NCBI RefSeq assembly: GCF_027579695.1
Contig: NC_083570.1
Span: 92,081,999 to 92,145,998, forward strand
Length of the DNA: 64,000 nucleotides
From: Neoarius graeffei
Taxonomy: Eukaryota > Chordata > Actinopteri > Siluriformes > Ariidae
Reading direction: 5' to 3'
This document shows, in pieces, positions 37,618 through 49,600 of the stretch. A program made the translations under genes and the position numbers. The notes under the pieces are model-generated. The model saw nothing but the letters and a program-made list of their open reading frames with translations, had not been told where the DNA came from and made no database searches. The stretch's first letter is position 1. Each line of letters starts with the position of its first letter.

Positions 37618-40600
37618 CAGTACACTCACCGGCCACTTTACAAGGAACTTGTTCTTGAGTCTAAGATTCCTGTTCTTGGCTGCAGGAGTGGAACCCAATG
37701 TGGTTTTCTGCTGTTGCATGCTGAGATGCTTTTCTGCTCAGCACGGCTGTAAAGAGTTGCTACGAGTTGCAATATACTTCCTGGCAAAAAAGCTCGAACC
37801 AATCTGGCCATTTTCCTCTGACTTCTCTTATCAACAAGACGTTCGTTTCCACCCACAGAACTGTCGCTCAATCAGTGTTTTTTGTTTTTCACACCATTCT
37901 GTTTGTGTAAACTCTCGAGATGGCTGTGTGTGAAAACCCCAGGAGATCAACAGGTTCTGAAATACTCAAACCAGTCCATCTGGCTCAAACCAACACCCAC
38001 GCCACAGTGAAAGAAAGTCACACTTTGAGATCGCAATTTTTTCCCATTCTGATGTTTGAAGACGTGAACATTAATTAGCTGAAGCTCTTGATTTGTATCT
38101 GCATGATTGTATGCATTGTGCTGCTGTGAATGGATTGGCTGATTAGAGAACGGCATAGAACAGCAGGCGGGTGGGTGTATGTAGAACAAAACTCAAACCT
38201 TTTCAGTTCGCTCTTGATTCCTCACCTGATTTTTTAAATTTTTTTTTCCTTCCCCCCAATTCCTCTCCTCAGGCTGTGTATTGAATCCAGATGAGCAGAC
38301 TCGTGTGCAGGAGTTGTTGTGCAGTGGTTACTGGGCGTTTGAGTGTCTGACGGTGCGTGATTTCAATGACATGATCTGCGGGATTTGTGGCATCGCTCCG
38401 AAACTGGAAATCGCACGACGCGACACAAACAGCGTCCTACAGCTCAAAAACGTGGAGGTGAAAGAACATTTCTATCTCTTTTCATCATAGTCCTGTAAGA
38501 AACACTCAACTAAGCTGCATGGAGGTTCGAACATGACTTCTCTCTTCTCCCTGAAGTTCACATGGCCGGAGTTCCAGGCCTCAGACGAGGTGCAGGTGGA
38601 GGAGTTCTGGCTAGCGATGGAGAGCGAGGCCCTGGAGCAGGCGGTGTTTCCTTCCAACGTCTCCATCACACGCTTTGACGCCTCCATCATCGCGCCCTTC
38701 TTTCCTGTACTGATGAGGAGCTCTGTGGTCATTAATACAGAGAAGGACAAGATCATCACCAATACGGAACACACAGGTGGAGCTGTTTTCCATCCATCCA
38801 TCCATCCATCCATCCATCCATCCATCCATTATCTGTAGCCGCTTATCCTGTCCTACAGGGTCGCAGGAAAGCTGGAGCCTATCCCAGCTGACTACGGTCG
38901 AAAGGCGGGGTACACCCTGGACAAGTCGCCAGATTATCGCAGGGCTGACACATAGACACAGACAACCATTCACACTCACATTCACACCTACGGTCAATTT
39001 AGAGTCACCCTAACCTGCATGTCTTTGGACTGTGGGGGAAACCGGAGCACCCGGAGGAAACCCACGGGGAGAACATGCAAACTCCACACAGAAAGGCCCT
39101 CGCCGGCCACGGGGCTCGAACCCGGACCTTCTTGCTGTGAGGCGACAGTGCTAACCACTACACCACCGTGCCTGAGCTGTTTTCCAATTAGTTTACCGTA
39201 TTTTCTGGACTATAAGCCGCTACTTTTTTCCTAGGTTTTGAACCATGCGGCTTATACAAAGGTGCGGCTATTCTGTGGATTTTTCTTCCACCGCTAGGGG
39301 CGCTCTAACCGGAAGTAGAATCAAAAATAAGATAGACAAAAAAATCAATGCAAAGAAGAATTAGCAGATCTTTAGCAGATAGAACACGCACGACAAATTA
39401 CTAACTGGTAATTATTTTCAAATCCAGCGAAGATGATTAAAGTGACTTGTGGTTTCAAACACAGGAGAAATGAAGGTAAATAAATACCGGTTATTTTCTC
39501 TTGGTTCTGTTCCGTTTTAATCAGCAAAGTTGCTGCCGTGTTAAAAGGCACTGTTCGGAAAGAATCTGTTCAGGTACATACATGTACATTTACAGTACAA
39601 AATCGTTCTGTACATGCAGTAAATATCTAATTTTTCAACATAGATATCTGCGGCTTATAGCCCGGTGCAGCTTGTATATCTTTTTTTTAATTTTTTTTTA
39701 AAAATAGAGCGGATGCGGCTTATATACAGGTGCGCTCTATAGTCCAGAAAATACGGTATTTATAATGAAACGTTGTGACTTCATTACATCATCAGGATTG
39801 CCATATTCTTTCCTTCTTTTGACTGGTACATGCATTAGAACGTGTTCCAGTTGTGGCAAAAATTAATTATATTTTATTCTATCTACACTCTTAATTTCCC
39901 TGAGGGAACCCTCTCAAAGGGATCAATAAAGTTTTATCTAATCTAATCTAAAATCTCATTCATTGGCTATGAGCAATCGCGTGCTCTGATTGGCTACTCT
40001 ATTACTAGGATATCAACTCATACACTGTGAGTAGAGAAAAACAAAATGGCGGAGTGCATCTAGTCAGATGTATCAATTTATCAAGTATTTAAAAGAAACA
40101 AATGGCTAAAAGAATATAGTTCCTCCCCAATATCACCTGTTCCACACTCCAGCCCACTCAGTGGCGCCAAACCTCCAAAAACTCTACAGTCCCTGGCAAA
40201 AGTCTTGTCGCTTATCCATTTTGTAGAAACAACAGCTTATAACCTGACTTTTAATTAATCCATTGGCTTTAGAAATGGCTCATATGAAAGCTAAAACCCT
40301 TAATATACGAAAATAAATTTGCTTCACTGAAGAAAGATTGATCATTTACTGAACACAGAAAGGTCAGATTTTGGCAAGATAAAAGTTTTGTCGCCTACGG
40401 AGAGTAATGTGAAAATTGAACAAATAATTTACTTCAAATACAAAAATATGTTGCATAACATGAGTGAATTAAGTAGTGGTGCTGTGAGATCCATATTTAA
40501 TATCTTGTATGACTTCCATGAGCTTGAAGGACTGCAACCATGAGGTTCGACAACGATTCATACAATTTATTGATGAAGTCATCAGGAATAACAAAGAAAG

Positions 40601-43600
40601 CAGTCTTACATGCCTCCCAGAGTTCATCAAGATTCTTTGATTTCGTCTTCCATGCTTCCTCTTTCATTCTACCCCAGACATGCTCAATGATGTTCATGTC
40701 TGGTGACTGGGCTGGCCAGTCCTGGAGCACCTTGATCTTCTTCGCCTTGAGGAACTTTGATGTAGAGATGGAAGTATGCGATGGAGCACCATACTGCTGC
40801 AAAATTTGACCCCTTTTATGGTTGGGAATGGAAGAGGTAGCTAATACTTCTTGATATTTTAGGCTATTGATATTACCTTCCACCCTGCAAATCTCTCGCA
40901 CACCCCCATACTGGATGTAACCCCAGACCATGATTTTTCCGCCACCAAACTTAACTGTTTTCTGGGTGAATCTTGGATCCATGCGGGCTCCAGTAGGTCT
41001 CCTGCAATATTTGCGGCAGCTGTGATGTACAGTCCCTGACAAAAGTCTTGTCGCTTGGGTACAAGTTGACCTTAAGTGCCCCTCAAATATATGTCTAATC
41101 AATTTTTTTTTTACAAGAAATGGCTAATTTCAATCCCAACAGCTTTTGAAATAATGTTTTGGTGCCAAACGAAACTGCTGAAAAGATCAAGATGCTCCAG
41201 GACTGGCCAGCCCAGTCACCAGACATGAACATCATTGAGCATGTCTGGGGTAGAATGAAAGAGGAAGCATGGAAGATGAAACCAAAGAATCTTGATGAAC
41301 TCTGGGAGGCATGGAAGACTGCTTTCTTTGTTATTCCTGATGACTTCAGCAATAAATTGTATGAATCGTTGTTGAACCGCATGGTTGCAGTCCTTCAAGC
41401 TCATGAAAGTCATACAAGATATTAAATATGGATCTCACAGCACCACTACTTAATTCACTCATGTTATGCAACATATTTTTGTATTTGAAGTAAATTATTT
41501 GTTCAATTTTCACATTACTCTCTGTAGGCGACAAAACTTTTGTCTTGCCAAAATCTGACCTTTCTGTGTTCATTAAATGATCAATCTTTCTTCAGTGAAG
41601 CAAATTTATTTTTGTATATTAAACATAATTTGGGAGGGTTTTAGCTTTCATATGAGCCATTTCTAAAACCAATGGATTAATTAAAAGTCAGGTTATAAGC
41701 TGTTGTTTCTACAAAATGGATAAGCGACAAGACTTTTGTCAGGGACTGTATAAAGAAGAATACGAAAATGGCAGAGCGTGTTACTGAACCAACTGAGGAC
41801 GAAATAAAAACTCTACTCGAAAACAAAACCCCAAAAATACAAAAAAGAAAGCAGCAAAATATGGAATAAAATTATCTGATGGCAAGAACGTTCCCTTATT
41901 TATTTCAAGAATTATTATTATTACAGCATTTTTGTTTACATTATAAGCAGAATTTTGTCGGACGTTTTGTATAAAGTTTTTATTTCTTGAATTTGCAAAA
42001 ACTAAAAATGCTCTTCTTTATAGAGTTTTTGGCGGTTTGGCGCCACCGAGTGGGCTGGAGTGTGGAACAGGAAATATTTGGGGGGGGGGGGGAAGAAACT
42101 CATCTCATCTCATTATCTCTAGCCGCTTTATCCTTCTACAGGGTCGCAGGCAAGCTGGAGCCTATCCCAGCTGACTACGGGCAAAAGGCGGGGTACACCC
42201 TGGACAAGTCGCCAGGTCATCACAGGGCTGACACATAGACACAGACAACCATTCACACTCACATTCACACCTACGGTCAATTTAGAGTCACCAGTTAACC
42301 TAACCTGCATGTCTTTGGACTGTGGGGGAAACCGGAGCACCCGGAGGAAACCCACGCGGACACGGGGAGAACATGCAAACTCCACACAGAAAGGCCCTCG
42401 CTGGCCACGGGGCTCGAACCCAGGACCTTCTTGCTGCGAGGCGACAGCGCTAACCACTACACCACCGTGCCGCCCGGGGAAAGAAACTATATTCTTTTAA
42501 CTATTTGTTTCTTTTAATACTTGATAATTACTGACTAGATGCGCTCTGCCATTTTGTTTTTCTTTACTCATGGTATATGAGCTGATATCCTAGTAATAAA
42601 GTAAACAATCAGAGCATGCGATCTGTTTCTCAAAATCCAGTGAATGTGGATAGAATAAAAGTTATTCCACTCCATCTCTTCATACACTGCTTATAGCCAA
42701 CTCGGTGCTACACACTTCATCGGCTATCAGCTCATGTACAGTACGACTCGATTTTGTGAAATAACTCTTAATTTTTTTTTTCACGGTCCGGTTTCCATCA
42801 AATCCTGCGCTCCGATTGGCTTGCGAGTGGGTCCGTATCCTACGATACGGACCCTGGATACGGACCTCTGGCGACTCGCTCATTCACAACAACAAACATA
42901 GTAGCAATTTTTGTCAACATTTATTTTCGCATTTCTCAGGAGAGTAGCATTAATTTTACAGCATGGATAGCGATAACGACAGTGTTCACAGTGAAAGTGA
43001 GTTTTACTACCCTGAGGAAGAAGAAATAAAAGAAAACATTTCAGGAGAAAGCTAAAAACCTCTAACTGTTGCTAACGCCGAGCAAAAACATGGCTGAATC
43101 CTGAATGACTCAATTGTGTATAAATAGGGGACTACATAGGCGGCAAAATGTATTTTTTTTTCCTGCCATGGAAGTGCACTTGTATACCGAGGAGGAAGCA
43201 ATTTGCATTACAGCCGTGAATGAGGATTCAAAATGGCGGCTCGGCTCGGTTTTCCCTTTCGGGCGCTCTCGTTTTCTGTTAGAATTTGGGAAAGAAAAAA
43301 ATATATTATTTACCAGCTTAAGGTCGGTCCGTATGGTGAAATACCGTGACCTCGGCCTTGAATACTGACCTCGGCCCTCTGAAGACCTCGGTCATGGTAT
43401 TTCACGATACGGACCTCCCAGCTGGTAAATAACAGACATGTATCGGTGTTATAGCGAATTATAATGTTATAATTGTGTGTGTGTGTTGGCTACACAGGAG
43501 ACCTGTGCATGTTAATGCGTTTAATCCATGATGGTCAGCTAAAACCAGAGCAGATGGAGCAGCACACTGAAGAGGAGCTACAGTCCATCCTGGAGCAATG

Positions 43601-43634
43601 TGGTGTACCTTCAGCACCGAACAGCACCAAGGTG

Positions 43635-43677
<43 letters not shown>

Positions 43678-46600
43678 TTCGTATTACACTGGCTGTCTGT
43701 TGATTTATTTTGAAGTCATTATTTCCTTGGCAACAGGAAAACATTGTTTGTTTGTTTTTAAATGTATATATTTTTGCTGTCAGGATGAGTTGATGGTATC
43801 TGTGTGTTTACTTTACACACAAGTACAAAATGGCCTTTCAACAGCCCCCCAACCTGCTCAGCACCTCACTGCAGGAAAACTCAGCAAGATGTGCCCTCAC
43901 CAGGTAAATACACTCTCTGCTTTTTAATGATTACGCTCAGGAAACGACAGGCAAGAATTTCAACCCCTTTTCTCTGCATGGAGAAAAAAAATTAAACCAA
44001 TTTACATGAGCCACACTTCTTTCTAACGGCAGTTGTTAATGCGTCAATAAAGCAATAAGCCGTCAGAGAGCCTGATTTGATCACGAATAACAGCACTGCC
44101 CTTAAGCTTGAAAAAAAATCACTAACCCCTGAGAGTTACACAGCCCGTTCAAGGCGGGATTCTTGCGCTTTTATTTCACGGATAATCCTGACCACCCTCT
44201 CCACTACATACTGGACAGACAGCAGAGCACCTTCTCCAACAGACTGTGTTAGCTTCGCCGTCATAGGGACCGATACAGGAAATCTTTCCTGCCCCAAGCC
44301 ATCATACTGTACAATAACTCACCTCTGTCTGACAGGGAGAACTCAGACCCCTCTGCTGTCGAGTCCCATTTACGATCCTGGTCCTCTGTAACGTTTACAC
44401 CATCAGAGCTTCTTTGTTTACTGCCATTAATCACTTTGCACCTTATGGTGATGATACACGGGGCAACTTTTTGGGCAGTGTTGCCGAGCAAAGTTGCTGG
44501 CAACGGGCAACTAGGTGAGACACAGGGCAACTTTTCAGGGCAACAGCAGTTAGCAACGGCAGTTTACAGTTAGCTAAAAAAAAAATTGATGTCTTAATTT
44601 TTGCTGTGACCATTTAATCAAGCTGTCTGTTGTTTTTTAGAGCTTTGGTGAGGTAAATTCCTCCATATAGAATATTAAAATAACAACTTACCGGCGTAAA
44701 AACAGATGAGGAGTCTCTCCATCTCTTCACTCCACTGACACTGAGCGGCCGCCATATTTGTTTGAAATTTCTGATCCGAACCTCACCGGAGGTCACATGA
44801 CTCAATACTCGCGTTCTGATTGGCTTATCTCAAAAAGTTGCCAGAGATTATCAAAACCATTCAGAAAGAAGCAATGTTGCCCAATCTCAATAGAAAAGAG
44901 TCAAAACGCAATTGCCCAGCAACATTGCTCGGCAACATTGCCCAAAAAGTTGCCCCGTGTATCATCACCATTAGAGTTTATTTGCTTTCTTTTTTTTTTT
45001 TAAATGTATACAGTATATGTTATTTACCAGCTGGGAGGTCCGTATGGTGAAATACTGTGACCAAGGTCTTGAAAGTACTGAGCGAGGCCCTCTGGGCCGA
45101 GGTCAGTATTCAAGGCCGAGGTCACGGTATTTCACCATACAGACCGACCTTAAGCTGGTAAATAATATATTTATTTTTTTCTTTACCAAATTCTAACAGA
45201 AAACGAGAGCGCCCGAAAGGGAAAACCGAGCCGAGCCGCCATTTTGAATCCTCATTCACGGCTGTAATGCAAATGGCTTCCTCCTCGGTATACAAGTGCA
45301 CTTCCATGGCAGGAAAAAAAAAAAACCTACATTTTGCCGCCTATGTAGTCCCCTATTTATACAAAATTGAGTCATTCAGGATTCAGCCATGTTTTTGCTC
45401 GGCGTTAGCAACAGTTAGAGGTTTTTAGCTTTCTCCTGAAATGTTTTCTTTTATTTCTTCTTCCTCAGGGTAGTAAAACTCGCTTTCACTGTGAACACTG
45501 TCGTTATCGCTATCCATGCTGTAAAATTAATGCTATTCTCCTGAGAAATGCTGGCAAAAATTTATAAGATTTTTGATAATCTTTTAAATAAATCTTATAT
45601 TAAAAAAAAGATAAATGTTGACAAAAAATGCTACTATGTTTGTTGTTGTGAACGAGCGAGTTGCCAGAGGTCCATAACCGGGGTCCGTATCGTAGGATAC
45701 GGACCCACTTGCAAGCCAGTCAGAGCGCAGGATTTGATGGAAACCGGACCGCGAAAAAAAAAAATAATTTATCTATCTCTGTCTGTCTATCTTCCGTTCA
45801 ATGCTGCCACTTTTTGCAGTTTTTATTTTCATTCATCACAATTATTGTTTTTTGCACTATTAGTGCATGCTAACCTGTACAAAGCGCACACACAGATATA
45901 GTTAACAATTATTCCACGAAATCGAGTCGTACATGAGCCGATAGCGCCGAGTTGGCTCAGCTAAAGGACTCAAACGTAGCGATTACACGTTGCATATGAT
46001 GCTCAGCAGCTTTGCTTGTGTTTGAAGAGTGGTATAAATGTGCACAGCTACCAAAAGCACCTCAACACTCAGGCCTGAGTTTCCCAAAAGTGTTGCAGTA
46101 CAAAGATCAGCATTAAATGGTAGAGTGAGCAGCACAATGAACACACTCTCTCTTCTAGTTAAGACCCTCTTAGTGTTAAAAGGCTTTTGGGAAACCCACC
46201 TCAGTTCACCAGCTGTTCATTTTAAAGCAGCATCGAGGTATTCCTATTTCCGACACGTAGATACATCACCCTTGACGCCGACGCCCCATTGTGACACATC
46301 ACGCCTCTGGTTGTTGAACGCCGGCTCACAGTGTAAAAACACACACTGGCACGGCTTTATTTGGCTCAGTGTAAATCACTAAGGTGGGAATATTAAAGTG
46401 CATATCCTGGACCAATTTGGTGGGGTTTTTTTGTTTGGTTGTTTTTTTTTTTTTTTTAAATTTATATTAGTGCTGTCAAAAATGTCGCGTTATTATCGCG
46501 TTAATTTGACTCAATTTTAACGGCGATAATTTTTTTTTATCGCGAGATTAACGCTCTGTGGCATGATGTAGGTTTTTCATAAGCTTTTGAAACTGCCAGG

Positions 46601-49600
46601 AACTTGGAACAGAGACTTTGCTTAGAAAAATGATAGCAGCTAGACTGTAATGCCGCGCCCCGCACAGCCAGAGTCCTCTGCCCTCCCCCCAAAGAACCAG
46701 CGCGGGCAGGGCACGCTCGCCCCGCGCCTTGGGACGAAGAGCCATGGTGCTCGGCTTAGGTTTCGTTTTCCCATCGGTGGCTCCAGCCCGACTTTGCAGT
46801 GGCTGTGACAAGACGTGTTATGCTCTGCAATAAAAAAAAATAAAAAATTGGTACAAAGCAAGCTCATTCACTTTTTTATGCTGATAAGAGAATTACAATG
46901 TTTTTTCATGTGACAAAAATGTGCGATTAAATTGCGATTAATCGCGAGTTAACTATGACAGTCGCGACATTAATCGCGATTAAATATTTTAATCGCGTGA
47001 CAGCACTAATTTATATGAAAGTATGTCCCTTTACACACTCATCCAGAAGGGTAATTTTGCACAAGACCATCTGTCTACAGCAGAAAAAAATAAAATAAAA
47101 CGCGTCTGGAAAAATCCCAAGGGAGTCTGGAGCCAGATTCGTGACGTCACCTGCGGAACCGCCAGCAGGCTGCGTGAGCTTGCACGGTTTCAGTGCACAG
47201 CCTGTGTAGACCAAGTTTAGCAGCGAGCGATTTTGCATTGAAATATGGAATTGTCGCCTGAGCTTCTAAACCCATGGATTCATGTATCAGTGCTCATCTA
47301 TCTATTGTTACATAAATCAGATTTTTCCTAATTACTATTATGTATTTATATATTTCTTCATTTAGAATAGTACTGGCTACTGTAGGAGAAAGATTTCATA
47401 AGCTACACACATGGAATCGGCTAAGCAGGGTCGTATATACATTGAATGTGTTTGACAGGTCCCAAGATCTCAAGCCCTGACACGCAGATCCCTTGATACA
47501 TGTGAAGTAAGCGTATTATCGCCCAGCGCTTTTGTGTGCGTCAATAAATAACATTATCCGTGTACCACACAAACACAGGAACACTTAATTTAGAGTATAG
47601 TCTCTCTTATTTCTTACCCTGGCAACAGTCAACTTGTGAAGTGCCGATTTTCTTGGTCTTTTTCTCGGCTCTGCTTTGGTCCTCGGCTTTTTCCGGGTGC
47701 CTCGCACAAAGCGCTCCCATTTCTCTCTCATTGTCTGGTCTTTTGGAAAATGATGAGTACTAATCCCATCATGATTGGCAGACGTGCAGCTTGTGAACAG
47801 GCAAGGCAGGCAACTGCTTGGGGCCCCTGAGCTAGGGGTCCCCCGAGAGTCGGGGCCCGAGGGCTTATTTATTTTGTTTTTTATTGTTCTTTACCATTTG
47901 TATTTTCACATTTGGAATTTAAACTTTGGTTTCATACATTTTTCGTTGGTGTCAGATTATTTATAACATATTGGTGATGAACACTGGTCAGAAGGGCCCC
48001 CTGGAAATTTTTGCTTGGGGCCACAGCAGACTCTAGAATCGCCTCTGATGATTGGTGTTGCTACGCCCTCCTACGATACATCTGTTAACCGTTTTAATAA
48101 TTACGCGATAACGTTGAAGAAATTTGCAGAAAACCACCAGGTCGTTTTCTCGTAAACAAACCAGCGCTGACGTAGGATTCAGAAGGAGGCGTCCCGCACG
48201 CGACGTCACGAAAATCAATGTTTGCCGGGAAATCCAAACGGCAAGTTTTTTCAGAGGCGGACCAATTCGCCTCAAATGGCTTGATTTCAACTGAATTTTT
48301 CTGGTATTGCGCAAGGTACAAAAATTGCACAAAATGCAAAATGTGATAGATATTTGACCAAAGTTTAATATAAAATAGGGGAATTACATTGATCTTGCTC
48401 CTAAATATACCCAAGATGTGCACTTTAAGGTCCCTTCTTTACACCAATGTTACAGAATATCTGTGTAAAAAAGGGCGTAATGGATGCTGTCGAGTGTCGT
48501 CTTGTTTTTTTCTCACAGGAATAAAAATATGATTAAATCCAATGTTTAGTGAATAATGTATTAGTTCGAGATAATATTCGGTACAAGCTTTGGTTGTTGA
48601 GCATTCTATGGACAGAACGATGACTTTGGTGAGTTTAAACCATGATTCATTAATAAAGTGTTCAGTTATTGTCATGCGTTTATACACGGCTCAGCCAGTC
48701 ATATGTTTAAAAACGTATTGAAAAATTAACTATACTTTTTATTTATTTATTTGTTTATTTTTATATACCATAAACAATCTACAACCTTTCCTCCCTAACA
48801 GTAAAGGAACATTTAATGACTGCCCCAGCAGGTTTTCTGTTCTTTTCACCATCTACATTATACGAATATTTTGTACATGGTACTCACACACACAGACTAC
48901 AAAATGTGGTAGATTAGGGCTAAAAATTCTGCCATATTGCCTCTGTTTGGTCTGTTTTGTATTACCCTGCTGAACCCCGCCTCTATAAAACCCAGAGTGT
49001 AAGGTCCAAATGTGTGTCAGGTGGTGTGTGGATCTAAGTACCTGGTGCGTGGAGAAAGTGCCCGCGATCATGTAGACCTCCTGGTGTCTTCTCGTTTCTG
49101 GCCACCCGTGTACGTCGCAGACTGTGCTCAGAAGGTGGCGCTGTGTACAGAAGCACTGTACCCCGAACTGGCGTCACAGATGTGGGGGAGGAACCAAGGC
49201 TGCTTCTCCGATCCCATGACTCCTGCAGAGGTCAGCACACTTTCTGCATAACCTTTTGAACTTGTAAATAGCTGTCGTTTTCAACAACTGTGTGCATGTT
49301 TTTGATCGCAGAGTAACTTCGAATGACTTACAATTTGCAGAGGGGGGAAAAACCTTCCCCTGTCTGATGGGTGCAGAGTTAATTTTGCAGCTACAGCTAT
49401 ATTTGGAGCTACAAAGAAACATGTATTGTGTTTTTTTTTTTTTATTAAATTCACTTCCCTTTCTGTAAATATGTGGCTCATTTATTTCTCCCGTGCTGTC
49501 ATACAGGGTTGTCGATGTGGTTTGGTACACAGTCAGACATTCTGTAACTTGAATTAAATCTCACAGTGTAACTTAACACGGTCATGCGTGCATCACTGTG

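Larger units (their letters stand above)
40197..41748. mobile_element. Tc1-C composite copy 2
   Basis: Starts CAGTCCCTGGCAAAAGTC and ends GACTTTTGTCAGGGACTG, TA on both sides. An internal TACAGTCCCTGAC at 41028 marks the joint. The order is the exact reverse complement of copy 1 without the LINE. Confidence 0.85.
39955..42660. mobile_element. element Y copy 3, long fold-back with Tc1-C composite and SINE inside
   Basis: Left arm 39960-40195 (GAGCAATCGCGTGCTCTGATTG ... GTGGCGCCAAACCTCC) is inverted in the right arm 42017-42620. The core has ATG 41769 with [17 protein letters not shown], the same coding exon as the other Y copies. The arms hold a Tc1-C composite and a SINE. Confidence 0.6.

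Noticed and set aside
38794-38829. CRISPR-like or satellite array
   Set aside because: A simple (CCAT)n microsatellite at a SINE tail; no spacers.
46548-46867. Overlapping ORFs of 75-87 codons
   Set aside because: They lie inside a non-autonomous hAT MITE with an exact 8-bp duplication. No domain.
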